The notes beneath the pieces were generated by a model. It saw only the letters and a program-made list of their open reading frames with translations. It searched no databases and was not told where the DNA came from. A stretch of 64,000 nt of DNA. Source: Setophaga petechia. Lineage: Eukaryota; Chordata; Aves; Passeriformes; Parulidae. Within the stretch, counting starts at the first letter, position 1. Each line of letters begins with the position of its first letter. The DNA lies in assembly GCA_024362935.1 (NCBI GenBank), contig JANCRA010000007.1, forward strand, positions 20,175,003-20,239,002. Direction: 5' to 3'. This document shows positions 1 to 13,000 of the stretch, in pieces. A program made the position numbers and the translations under genes.

Positions 1-3000
1 CAGAGCCTGCTCACGCTGCTGTGCTTGCTGGGTGCTGGTGACTCTGCTGGTTTGCACCAGTCCAGCCTGGAGCTGGGCTGGCCAGACAGGAGGGATGGTT
101 TGCTCTGACCACTGCTGGCCTGAGAGGGGCTTGGGGCATTCAAGCATTTGGCCTGGTTTTCAGAATGAGCTTCTGGGAAAAGGGTGTAAAAGAGAAATCT
201 TTACACTCGCAGAACATTGTGACTTTGTGACACAGTGTCTTAATCTCTTAAATTTATGTATATTCTCTAATTTTTCGTCATGGAATAAGCAGTAAGTGCA
301 AAGTTAGTTACTCTTACCTCTGTAACTTTCTGCCATGAGCCATTCTCACAATTTTTGCCTCTCATTTCCAGGAGTACAATTATTTTGCAACTGGTTGGGG
401 TTTTTTCCAGTTTTGTTTCTTTGTATGATCAGTCCTAGCTTTGCAGTGAAGGTCTAATATATTAAACAAATGTATGCTCTAAGCATTGTGTGAATTTGAT
501 GTGAATGCCTGACAAATTACCAATGTTTCCTATATCTTGCATAGATTTAAGACTGGGACAATCCTGTAGTTCTCTGTAACTGGCTCTGCCAACCACTCAC
601 GTTTTTTACTTTCCAAAGCAGCAGTTAGTAAGGTTGGCTGAACAGAGGATAGAAATAGTGCTTGGTATGTCTCAAATTTCCCAACGTTTTAATCTATACC
701 AGAAAAAGTTGAGTTGGAAGCAGAAGCGTTCCTCTTCTTTCTAAACCAAAGCTGTAGAATGCTGCATACTTGCTGTTTTAGTAGTGCACCTTCTTCAGGT
801 GGAAGCCACAAATGTATTCTGCACTAAGAAACGATGGCTTGTCCACCTTAATCACATTGCAGCAGGTTCAGATTGTACCTGAAAATGTTTTCCAATCGAA
901 AGAGCCAGGATGATTTTCAAAAATTGCTGATATTCTTCTGAAAGCTGTCAGCATCAGAATAGCAACAGTTGGGCCCTTTCCATCTGTACTTTTTGTTGCT
1001 GGATTAATTTTAGATGTGCTGCATATGGATTGTGCATAAAATGTTGCCTCCCTGCTTTTGTTAACTCCAGAGTGAGTAATTCTTCTGGGGGTTTCATGGT
1101 CCAGCACGTGAGCCCCTCTGACAGGGCTGCTGGCTCTGGGAGCAGACACCTACTGAAACATAACAAGTAGAGGTGCTTTGAAAAAATTTCCTCGTGGTTC
1201 TGCAGCTCCCTGTGGTGGGGAGCTGGAGAGGCAGAGCCCCCAGCACAGGTTCCATCAGCTCTGGGCTCTGAGCAGAGCCCGGTGTTAGTGCTGATCTGCT
1301 GGGCATCCCCTGCAGAACTCTTGAAATGACCACACTCTGGAACTCAAATTAATTTAGATGCAAATAGCACATCAAATTTGGTTTGTTACATTTTCCCCTT
1401 CAAATATTTTCTAGTGCATTCAGGGAAACAGAAACTGATGATTATTTGATAAAAGTACGTTCTCTGGTGACTGTCATCTAGTTTTTCAATGTTGATTTCC
1501 TCTGGTTTACAGCTCCTGGTTGTTTAATTAGTAATGGGGGGTCTCTTGCCATTGGCATTAGTCAGTAATTCCTGAAAATAGCTAGCACAGGGAAACAGGG
1601 TGTTTGTGTTCTTTTGATTGAAGAAGTTGAAATCCTTCTTTAGAAATAAAAGCATCCCTTGGTGATAATGTTCATGTGAAGTCACGTAAATGAAGCCGAA
1701 GAACCAAATGTACCCTTTTTAAACTTGGAACCTTTTCTAGCACTGCATTATTCTTGTAAAAAATGTACCGGAAAAAATATAATCTTTTTTTTTAAAGCTC
1801 TTAATTAAACTTCTAACTTCTTAAATGTTGCCCTTTTTTTAAATATGTATATATATTTTTTTTTTTTACTGAGTGTGAAAAGAATAAATGGTTTTAAGTG
1901 GTTTTAAATGGTTGTTTAATTAGTGGACTGACATTAGTATTAAAATTTCTCTTCTGGACTGTTTTCTATTCAGCATCACATCCATTACAAGTACATTATT
2001 TTTTCTCCTTAGGCTTGTCAGTGTTCTGGTGTTGCCTGTATTGGCATTTCAGCATAGATCAGTACAGCACAGAAGAATCACAAGCAAGAGTTAAGTTTTA
2101 GTACAATGGATAAAATGCTCATTCTGTGCAACTTTTTCTATGTAACTAGTTTTTTTCTTTCAAATCTACATTCTAATTAAACATTGTAAATAGGAACCTA
2201 AAGCCTCCTTTTCAAAGTAACTACGCCCTAAGCTGAATGATAATTAGAGGAGATATACATTAAAGTAATCGTTCTGTAGTGTTTCCTGTTTATTAATGCT
2301 AATGTGTCTCTTTAGACACTGTAGCATTGCAATTCCATTTATTTCCTTTTGGGACAACCAGCACAGGAATTAGATGGTGGAGCAAACAGGATTTACAAAA
2401 ATTGTTTTAGTGGCACTGTATTGAATGGAGAGAAAAACGTTCGTTGAGTCAAGGTTTAGAAAAGAGAAATTTAAACAAAATACATTGAGGTCTTGGAGGT
2501 GCAGGTGGGATGACAGCAAGATGACACAGTCTGAATGCTAGGTGAAGGAAAGCAGCAAAATATCAAAAAGAGCCTTAAAGTGGGGTATTGTCCCCAGAGG
2601 GCTTGTTGAAATTGAGTGGAGAGTAATTTAGAAATTCCAGAATTTTATAAAATATTTGTGACAATAGTGAGAGTTTTCTTCATCTGAACCACTGCACTTG
2701 GGTCACAAAATGCCCAGAGTTGACCATTCATTACATGCGTTCTCCTAATAAGATTTTTTTTGTCTAAATCAGCATTCTTGAGATATAAATTGATTTATTT
2801 CAAAGATCTAAAGGCCTTTTATCTGAACTAATTACCTACCAGTGAAATAACACTAAAACTTCTGTAGAAGAGCTGACTGTATCTGCAGTTTACAAAATCA
2901 AACAAAAAATTAGTTTATCTGAAATACTTTGAGACTATTTAATTTCAGTTCATGCAAGCTGCCTTCAAATACATCTAATAGTGAAACTTTTTTGTGAATG

Positions 3001-6000
3001 TGTTAATAGTAATATACCAGCTTGTCACCTTGGTTGGAAACTCTTTCTTTACAGAAAACTTTCCTAGGAGAAATGCAAAAATCAGACTCTGAGTCATTGC
3101 TCTGTCTCCTCCTGACAGCCAATGCTATCACTACCCAGTAATGTAATGTCATAGTTATTCTTGCCTAAATAGCTAAATAAAAAATGGGCTTTCTGATTTT
3201 CTTTACCTTTTCCTGCTTCTATATCCATGCTCAAATATCCACAAAATATTTCAGAGTATCACTTCTATTATAATTGTGCTCTTGGGATTCATGTTCATTT
3301 TTAATATTGGATTTTATTTAAGTTAATATTTAAAATAATTTCAATGGTAGTTAAATTACATAGAAGATTGTTAGACTGCAGGTTAAATGAAAAATCTGAA
3401 TAACAATTTAAACTACAAATGGAAGGTTTTCTGAAGTGAACTGATGCAAAAGGGTTACAGAAAAAGAAAAATACTATGAAACAAAACTAAAGACAAAATA
3501 TTTGCTGACTTTTTTTTCTAAGTTACCTCTTAAAAATCCATTGATCAAAGATCAAAGCTTGAAGGATCATACTATTGAGTTGGTTGAAGTATCCAACTAC
3601 AAATCTGACTACGCTGTGGTTTTAACTGCCAGATCAGCTTTTAGTAAATATGATCTCAGACAAGATGCCCTGGTTTTTGTGTTGTCAGCTGAATTCTCTG
3701 CAAAATTATAAAGTTTCTTTTCTTTGAATCCATAGATAAAATGTGCACTTATTTGTTACTAATCACTTCTGAAATGCTGAGGAACAGAGGGACAGAGAAA
3801 ATATTCAGCTCATTCAAATACTGGTTCTGTTACCATAGGTAATTAAATATTTTATTGTTGAATAAAAGTTTTTGAAGTGCAAAGCACACCAAATCCCCTT
3901 CCTTTGTGTAACTTAATTATAAAATTTTGTTTTTCTTAAAGTCCCTTAAATTTCAGTTGCCATTCTAAAAACAGCTGGATGCATACCACCAGTTAAAACA
4001 TCTTTAATCTGTAGCTCAGATCTGCTAACGTTTAATTAGAAATGTCATTCACCAGTTTCAACACTTCAATTTTATGATTCTGAGTACATGTGCATTAAAT
4101 TAGGCAACTTCTTAAATATCTGCATCATATCCTTTTGGTCAGCAAAGGCAAGTATCAAATTTACTGTAAAGGCTTGCTTAAAGTAAATTTTTCTGCAAAC
4201 CTGTATATATCAATAATTTCTAATTAATGAGAGTTAGTCCTTTTCAAAGACAGCAGGAAGTACAAATGTAAAGACTAAAACTGATCTGTTAACTTTGTGT
4301 TTGTTTGCTGGCTTAAATCTTGAGTGAAAAGACTATTTAAAGCTTTCAGTTTACCAGTATTGCACCACAGCTCAGAATTGGTCTGTTTTTAAAATAATTC
4401 AAAAGAGATAGTGAACTTATGAGAATATAAATTTTTTTGTGCTGAATAATTATCATAGAAGACCAGAAAGTACAGGAAAAGAAACTTTTCTGACCTTTGT
4501 GACCTTTCTGTAAGAATACACTCAAATTTACTAACTGCTGGTCTGGTGTACAGGATACAGGGAGGCAGGGAGCGCACTCAGACTCAGCTGTGCAACCCAC
4601 AGGATGTTTTATTAATCACAGGCCCATCAACTTGAGCTGGCTGTGGACTGGGGGAAAATCCATATTAAAAAAAAAATTATGCTCTGGCTTATCTTCCTAC
4701 AGCAAAAAAATTAATCCTCCATCTTCTAATAAACAACAACTGGAAAAAAATTGCTTCATGGGCGCTCGTGGATTGAAATTAGGCAGCCAACGATGATCTT
4801 TGTTTGGCACCAGCAAGAGGCAGAGCTGCTTGTTTCCACTATAATCCACAGAGGGCCAATGTCTCCCAGCTCCTTCCAAAGCCTGTGCTAGCCAAGAAAC
4901 AAAATCTGTACTACAAATTAGAAAGGCTGAAATATTATCAAATGTCACTTGGAGGACAGAGACACCCATATGAGTTTGTGTCCCAAGTAATCTCAGGACC
5001 ATTTTCTCCAATAAAGCCTTAATCTTGCTCTGTGTTTTATCAGAACTAGTCAGTCTTTTCTACTACTTTGTTCACTAAATCACAATTTAGGCTCTATAGA
5101 CTGTAACATGAAGATAAGAGTTTGAAGTCTAAATGGAAAAAGATTTATCTATGTGAGCTGCAGTTTATGGAACTATAGCAGATAAAGAGAAATATATTTT
5201 TGGAGCTCATTCAGGTTATTTTCTTCTGCATTCTGCTGTGCTGCTTAACCAGTAAATTAAGTAGGCCAATTCATGGAAATAGAGGAAATTATAATGTATT
5301 CACCACCACTTCTAGGTGATAATTTAACAAACAACAATTTTGTTCTGCCAATTATCTGGAATTGTTCTAAAGAGATCATTATAAAGACTAGAATGTACCT
5401 TTGTGGCAACAGAGTAATTTTGAATAACATTTGAAAACTTGCCCTATACAAAAGCTTTCATGCTCAATGGTCTGAAGATCTTTCACTCAGAAAAGTCATA
5501 CTGGAGCAGAAGAGTAAAGGACTGTACGTTATAAAACGTTTTAATTTCTCAGGTTTTCAGTGTTGCATTTTGAGTTTGAGTGTTACATGGGCTTCCCCTG
5601 CCAAATCCAAGCTTATAGTATGTAAAATATTAGCTGATTTTATGCAACAGGTACTTTCTTAGCTTCAGCTGTAAAAGTGAAAGTATTTCTGCCATCTACA
5701 CTTTTGTGGATAGCCAGGAATGAGGGATAAATTCACTAGGGCAAATCCAAATAAAGGAGCTTGCCCAATTTCTCACTAATTCCAGCTGCTGAGTGTCAGG
5801 AGGTCACACATCCTTCATAAGGCTTCACTGAGGCAGGGAATATCACATCAGTGTGTTATGGCTGAAGAAGAGCCTCTGCTCTGCAGCCCTCCCTATGGGA
5901 GCACTAATTTATATTTTTCAAGATGTTCTTCATGATTCTGTAGGATGATATGAAGCTCACCTGGGAAGCTGTAAACTTGAGTCCTGTTTTCTGCTCCTGG

Positions 6001-8044
6001 AATTTTATCCACAATTTTGCCTGTACTTCCACAATACATTCACTGGATAAAGAACTCCTTAAATGTAAATTAGCATCTGAAGTGGCAGGCTATGCGTTCC
6101 TTCGGTTCCATTTTGGTCTGATTACTACTGAATTTTCTACCATTTTTCTCTTGCCTTGCTTCTTTTTTTTTGCTGTCCTTTTCAAGAAAATGATCGCTTA
6201 CCGTATCTTTATTTTTGTAATGTTTTAGATGAGAGATAAGCTTTTTGTTGGGGGTTTGTCGCTAATGATTCATCTAAAAATCATGATCATAAAATAATTC
6301 TATTTAGTTAATTGCCAACTCATTGTAAGTTGTTATTAAAATTGAGTTTCCTACCAGCAATTACTCCTCAGAAATCATATTTTATTCACTCTGTAAATCT
6401 ATTGCACTGTTCATAGTGCTATTATACCTGTGACATTGTAATAGCAACAGTGAAAATCAAGTCATCTTTCTGCTGACAGAATAAAAGCAGTAAATGTCAA
6501 ACTAATGAATGTAGAGTGGGCACATGTAAATGACCTAGGAGAGCAGAGAGGTTCTCAACATTTCTCATTTTAAGCACAGATCAACCTGAGTTTCACTGTG
6601 TGAAAAACTCTTATGTGGTTCATCTGCACTGGCAGTAACATGATCAGATTTTTTAGAGGGCTTCATATTCTTGCTAAAAATTAAGTAATGTTCAGCAGAT
6701 ACCCAGCTGGAAAGAATAAAGCTTACTGAGTTCTTACTCCTCTTCATTCTGAGCTCTGGGCACAGAGCTGTGCCCATGGTGTGCCCAGAGCAGGGATGTG
6801 CTGCTGCTATGTGCCACAGCTCACCTGGGCACTCTGTCTTCTAAAAATCTTTTATAACATGTTGGAAAAAAAGAATCAAAATATATCTGACTTTCTTACA
6901 AATTAAAGAGCATTATTGGCTTTTATGATTCAGCTATGTTTATTTGGCTAATATTATGTTTATTTGGCCAAATACCCAACTTAGATAAGTGGTATTTTTA
7001 ACAAAAACAATTCATAAAGGTAGTCAACCATAGGAAAATATTCTGGCTAAAGAAATAGGGATTGATTTAACAGATTTAAAAATAAAATAAAAAAACCAAA
7101 CCATTAACATGAATGAAATATGATATAAAACACCTGAATATAATTTTCTGAGGATGTTCCATGATGGATGCCCTCTCTGCATTGAAAAGATTATCACAGA
7201 CAAGGGGTTGGATTATATTATTCAAGAAGTTGGACAAAATATGCTGGCTAGTCTGAGCAGTCTTCTCTGGTCTGAAATGCAAATAATTTTTTTCCACATT
7301 CACCCTTCCCTGAAAAGGCTTGAATAGATGAAATCAGCTTTTGTTTAGGAGCAATCTGTCTCAACCTGCTCCATATGGCCCCTGCCAGGGCTCTTTGTAG
7401 CAGCTCTTGTGCTGAGCAACCAAACCACACTTTCTTCAGGAGAGTTATTAAAAATCTCTTATTCTTTCAGTTCACCACTCTCCCACAAGTATAGGTACTT
7501 TCTTCAACATTGAATTTAATACATAAGGATTTTCCATTAGCTGAGCTGAAAAAACCCAGACATTTTTGTAGATGAGAATGTCTTCCAGGTATCTAAATTA
7601 AAATCACTTAAACAAATGGATTCTCTATTTAATGTAGCATTAGTTCAAAAAAGCACATGAAACAGGGATTAGTATTCAGTAGACTTCTTCTTTTATTGTA
7701 TAAAAGTAATTACCTTTTAAATGCTATCCAAATTAACATTTTAATATTCCTCTAGGCTTATACATTTTAAAAGCATATTATAACTTGGTACCTAATACAG
7801 AAGAACTCTATTTCCCTTTCTGCTAAATTAGTCTGCTGTATAAATTTGAATAATTTTCAATGTAAGTGACAGCAATTCTTTTTCTTACAAATAAAACTCA
7901 TATTACAACAAAAGATACTCAGTATTTTCAGCACAGGCTAATTAGAATGTGAAGAGCTTCATTTCATCATGTTTGTATTTCTTGGTAAGCTATTTGGGGA
8001 AAAGAGTCTCTTGTGTTACCCATCTTTATGTTTTACCGCACCTT
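1..8044. other. Non-coding DNA downstream of HTR7 exon 2
   Basis: This stretch is AT-rich and has no open frame longer than about 104 codons. None of the translated frames resembles a protein family I know, and no exon flanked by good splice sites was recognised. On the minus strand it lies 3' of HTR7 exon 2, so it is HTR7 intron 2, 3' UTR or intergenic sequence; I cannot tell which. It contains A/T homopolymer runs, for example around 1783-1868, and short direct repeats such as TTTATTTGGC around 6940-6970. No tRNA, rRNA or clear transposon was seen. Confidence 0.6.
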
Positions 8045-8215
8045 GTCAAGGTTAAATAGATATGATTATATATTTATATACTATATAAATATATTTATAT
8101 AGTATATAAAGGTATATTTATTTAATATACGAATATATAATTATATATATTATATTTATATAATCAATTATATATAATTATATATGAAATATATATATTT
8201 TAAATATATGACCTA
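8045..8215. repeat. AT-rich low-complexity tract with a perfect 38-bp palindrome
   Basis: About 170 bases consist almost only of A and T, with TATA and ATTTATA runs. Positions 8073-8110 form a perfect palindrome with no spacer: the left arm is TTTATATACTATATAAATA (8073-8091) and the right arm (8092-8110) is its exact reverse complement. Such palindromic AT-rich repeats can extrude cruciforms and are often unstable. No function is implied by the sequence itself. Confidence 0.85.
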
Positions 8216-8326
8216 TAAAGGAGTTCCATCTCAATCCTGTGGTGAATTTTGCATATTAAAAGTCCCAGCTGGTTGAAATAATACATAGAATTCACTTATA
8301 TCTTTTAAAATTGAGATCATCTGACA

Positions 8327-8398
8327 TAGTATACTTTGATATTATTTTCATACTTATATAGTATGAAAATAGTATACTTTGATATTATTTTCATACTT
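8327..8398. repeat. Direct duplication, 29-bp unit, period 43
   Basis: A 29-base unit beginning TAGTATACTTTGATATTATT occurs at 8327-8355 and again, identical, at 8370-8398. The 14-base spacer contains GTATGAAAAT, the reverse complement of ATTTTCATAC inside the unit, so the segment can also fold on itself. This looks like a recent local duplication in AT-rich DNA. Confidence 0.85.
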
Positions 8399-9959
8399 CG
8401 ACATAATATTTTTATCAGTGTATATTGTGATAATAAAAAAAAACTTTCTTCTTTTATCACTGAATTTATTTTTTGCTCATGTCTGAAGCAAATGAATTTG
8501 TCATCTTGATAAAGCCACATAATTTAGTAAGAACTTTACTGGTAGAATAAAGGGGACAGATAGGAACAGGCTTTAATTTTGTAGAATAAAAAAAGATTAA
8601 TCCGGAAAGAAAGATTAGGGAAGTGCAGGAGAGATATAATAAAGGTGTAGTAGGCTTGTCCAATAAATATCTCAGTGGTTTGTTAACCACAAGAGTATAT
8701 GGGGAAAAGACAGGATCAGGTGGATAGTGAAAGATCAAGGGGTATGCAATTTTTTCAAAGTCATTTATTTTATTAAATCATAATGGTAACTGATAAATGC
8801 AATGGTAACTACCATAGGACAGCCCTGTGAACATGCAGGCTGCTCAGTGTCACATCCCAGAGCAGGTTTTAGTGGCAGGGTTAGAGGATGTTGTAGCCCT
8901 CTGCAGATCCAGAGGAGTGGTTCTGAGCCTTGCTCCTGGCATCACCCACTCTGCTGTCACTGCACCCACAGCCTGGGGACCTGGATAATCCCAGTGTGAG
9001 GCAGGTCCATGTGCTGCCCTTGTAGTGGGGGCTGCAGGAACTGCTGAAAGCTCAGTTCCTTATCCCACCAGGCTGTCTCATCTCCTGACCTCTTTTGATC
9101 AGCCCTATTTCTTTCCTGATCCTCTAAAATGTGTGCATAATTTGCTGGTATTTGCAGTTAGCCTTGGGTGTCTCTCCTAGCTGCTCTGTGTGGGTTTGTG
9201 CATTGCTTTGAGAGGTGACAGACCTGACAGTCACAGCAGGAAAAAAAAAGAGCCTCATCTCCTATGGCCAAGTATCAGAAGTGTGTAGTTCCCAATTTTC
9301 TCTGTGCTGTTTGTGTCTGAAAGATCCTGGGTGAAAAACTTACTCTGGTAAAACAGGTAGAACTGCAACTTTATAGCTCTGGGATGCCACAGGTAGCCTC
9401 ATAATTTCTGTGAGATTCTGGGAGTGTAATAGGTAGTAAAATAAACAAATGTTTATCAGGTAATAATAGATTCACTACCTTCTTTTCATGAGGAAGCACC
9501 ACCCTAAAATACAAGGGACATAAGTGTGTGTGTTATACATGTGTATAGATACATCTGCCTGGAACTGTAGCTCCCTAGCAGCCAAAAGCTCTTTCTGACT
9601 CTTTTGCCCTCTATTAAGTTCCTCTTAAAGCACACATTTTCCCTTATGCTTAAAATAACGACATTAAAAACCTCATAAATTTTCACAGAAAAATTTTACT
9701 GGTAGCTATTTTTTATCTAGGAACTTTTTTTAATCCTTTAAAATATTCACATAATGTATAATTTTTCCATTTCACTTCAAGTTAAGGTTTTGACACAGCA
9801 TCATGAACAAGGAAAATGACAGTCTAATTCATCAAAGTAAAATTGTTTCGTTGCCTTTGTGAGATGGACATGCAACTGAGACCATAAAGCTTGAAAATGA
9901 TTTTCAGAGCATGCCACTGCCCTTCATTTTAAGGCTTGGGTTTTTTAAAGCAATTAACT

Positions 9960-10002
9960 CCCCCCACACACACAACCCACCCCTTTTTCCCCCTTTTCCC
10001 CC
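9960..10002 (-). other. Potential G-quadruplex-forming G-run cluster
   Basis: The plus strand has C runs of 6, 3, 4, 5 and 5 at 9960-9965, 9976-9978, 9980-9983, 9989-9993 and 9998-10002. On the minus strand these become G runs separated by short A or T loops (4, 5 and 1 bases) plus a longer GT-rich loop. That meets the usual pattern of at least four runs of three or more G with loops under 8 bases. The minus strand is the HTR7 sense strand. Folding is inferred, not shown. Confidence 0.6.
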
Positions 10003-13000
10003 TTTTTTCTTGGTGCATCTGTGAAACGATCATCTCCCTTTCTCACTAGGTTCCGTTATAATATAATCTGCCAATGTAGCTTTGCCTTCAGCTGAGTTCC
10101 TCTGAATGTATTCTCATAAAATGCAACCAGACTGGTCCCCTGGCCTTTACCAATAACTGTCCCTTTTCCTGTTAAATACTTCAGGCTAACCAAATGAAAG
10201 CATTTCTTAGTCATTCCCTCCAGAAAATAAAGCGTAAGACTCATTTTGTTTCAGATGCAGAGCTCACAGTGAGTAGTTATATCAGTAAGACACTGAAATG
10301 AGCCTTGCTGACCTAGTGAAATGAAAATCTGCCACCCTGATGCTCTCATGGAACCACAGGAGTCATCTTAGAGTGTCAGGATCAGGTGTAGAATAAGGAT
10401 TAGGCTCTCTCTGTTGTAGGCTTTACAAAGCCTTAACATATATTTGATTTGCTTCCTATGTTCATTCCTTGCGAATAAGAAATTAATTGGTCTGTTCTGG
10501 TACGTCTGACTCCTTCTTTAGGCAGTTATGGTGAATTTTTATATTGATTTAAACAAAGGAAATTGAAGCCCCAATGGCACATGTAGCCACTGGATGATTT
10601 ACCAGCAGCATTTTGGTTAAACTGCAAGGGATTAAATTATCACAAATTCCACAGCTATGGAAATAAAACAAATGCTCATTGAGGTGTACCTTTAAAGAAG
10701 ACAGACCTTGGGAATGGGATATGCTTCTGAATCGTGCATTGTATAACTGTGCATAGTTTAGAAACTCTGAAGGGAAATTATTGTGAGAACCTCAAAAAAA
10801 AAAAACAAAAAAAATGTTAAAAGCTATGCTTAAGGAATAGTGACTTGAATCAATTTTCCCTGGGAAAAGTGGTTGTTTATACTCACCTATTTAGTTTTAA
10901 CCAAAGAGGCCTTTTTTAATCATAACAACCATTGGCAGAAATAACACTTCTTAAATACATTAAAAAAAAAAAAAGCCAAGTGCTGTGGAAATTCTCCAGC
11001 CTTTTATACATATTTGAATAGAAATGACAGAAATTCATAAATAGGCAGGTAATGAAAATTACATTAAAGCAATCACATGTGTAAATTAGCTGTAGTGTAA
11101 TACATGTGCATTCTAATTTGGTCCCTTAACTTTTGTCACTGCATAACTGAAAGCAGCTTTTTACAAAAGTTTGGGAGAACCAACCACATGTATGCAACAA
11201 GTAACAGACATTTACTTAATACAACAGAAATCTTTAACAAAAATCGGTCTTTTATTGTTGTCATTCTCAATGCCACTGCAGGTGTGCAGCATCTCTTTAA
11301 CACAAGCTCTGAAAACATCCACAGAGACCACATTTGCTTGAAAATCTCTCTTTTTCAGTACAGCAAAATACATTCAGTATCACTGACAATCCCTGAATAT
11401 AAATACCAGTGCTGGGATCCACAAGCATGGTAGACATACAAATGTTCTTCTACATAGTTAAATGTGGTGGAAATCTGTACAAGGCTTTATCTTTGAGTTT
11501 TAGTGGAATTCTTCCCACCCTTTGTCAAACTTATTGCTGAAATTATTTGGCTTTCTCAGGCAGAAAACTATTTTCATTAGTATGTAACAGCATTTTCCTC
11601 CATAACAAACAAGATGTGAGCACTTCCAATAGAAATGTACCTAATGTAATGTATTGAGCTCATGGAATATTTTTAGCACACTCCCATCAAAGGAAGATGA
11701 AGTACATTTTATAAATCTATCCAGTTCCTCAGAAGCAAACTCTTCATTTTTCTTCTTCCTGGTCTGGCTTGACTTTTTCTGGCTCCTTTGAAGCACATTT
11801 GGTCATGACTCTTTTTCCCTGGAGAAATCAGAACTTCTCCTGTTGTTAAAAAAGTGGATGAATTAGATGAGCAATATCCTGGAGCAACTAAAAGCTCTGA
11901 CCAAATATACCACTGAAATAAATGGAAGCATTTCTCAAGAGGCAATTAGATCATGTCTATTGAGATAATTCTTTAAAATCCCACACAAATGAGGAAGCTG
12001 GGGGAAAGTGGAGCATTCTGGGGGCTTTCAGCCCTTTGTACTCACCGTATTTCAGGTTGTTGTGAGAACTGAGGAAGTTCTCAGTCTGTATTACACAGTT
12101 CAGTGGCAAAAGCCCTAAATTCCTTCACTAAATAGAGGTGACTTTGTTGAGAGCCCTGCATTTGGTGCAGCCTTCCACCTCTGGTGGCAGCACAAAGCTC
12201 AAGGAGACTGCACACGTGAGAGGGAGAGAAGGGAGCCAGAGCAGTAATGAAGAATTCTGCCTTGCTTCCATATAATTGGCTGTAGACAAAGAATTACTGC
12301 AAAGTCTTTGCATGGAATAAACAAATTCCTGCCTCTTTCCTCTGGGTGAAGGGAAGAACCACTCTTGTACTGCAGCCAGGCTGAAATGTTGAACACAAAC
12401 ATCTGCAAGGTTACAAGCCAGGGTTTCAGGGCATCCCTCTCCAGGCTTGCAGCAAGGGGCTGTTTTGTCTTGTTATAGCCTCCCTCTTCAAACCATGGAA
12501 TTATTCATATCTCTCGTTGTTTCAGGAGCAGGCATTTTTACAGACAAACCTGCATTCTCACTTATTTCAAATATTTTATTACATGAAAACACATCCTGGT
12601 AAAAAAAATTGTCCAAATTAAAGGAAGGCTGGTAATCATATCCAAGTTCAAAACTAGATATAAAAGAAAGACAAAGACATTTTAAATTTTATGCTTTAGG
12701 CAACTGTGGATTTTCTTTTAATGCTAGAATAAAATTCTGGATTTTATACAATGTACCCTAGAGAATGTTGTTTTTCTCTTTTTTGGGCTTGATAGGAGAC
12801 TATTTCAGAAAGGGTGTACTAATATTAAAAAAAATATTTTGCAGCATTAACTTTATGTGCTTAGTTGAATTTCTGATTTTTTTTCTTGTAATGACAAGTG
12901 AAAGGTCCCTTAGCATGATTTTCAATTGCTGCATTTACTGCTTTCTTTGAAGACAGAAATAGAATTTATGGGTTTGTCAGCTTTTGCACTACTGTTGGGA

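Noticed and set aside
4480..4512. Another possible HTR7 tail exon after TTCTTACAG on the minus strand
   Set aside because: In the frame set by the exon 2 donor the product does not resemble 5-HT7 tails; the KGHKGQ similarity is out of frame.
11803..11818. Possible HTR7 tail exon after TTTCTCCAG on the minus strand, adding only five residues before TGA
   Set aside because: A weak acceptor and a tail unlike the mammalian form; the resemblance to GKKxHD appears only in another frame.
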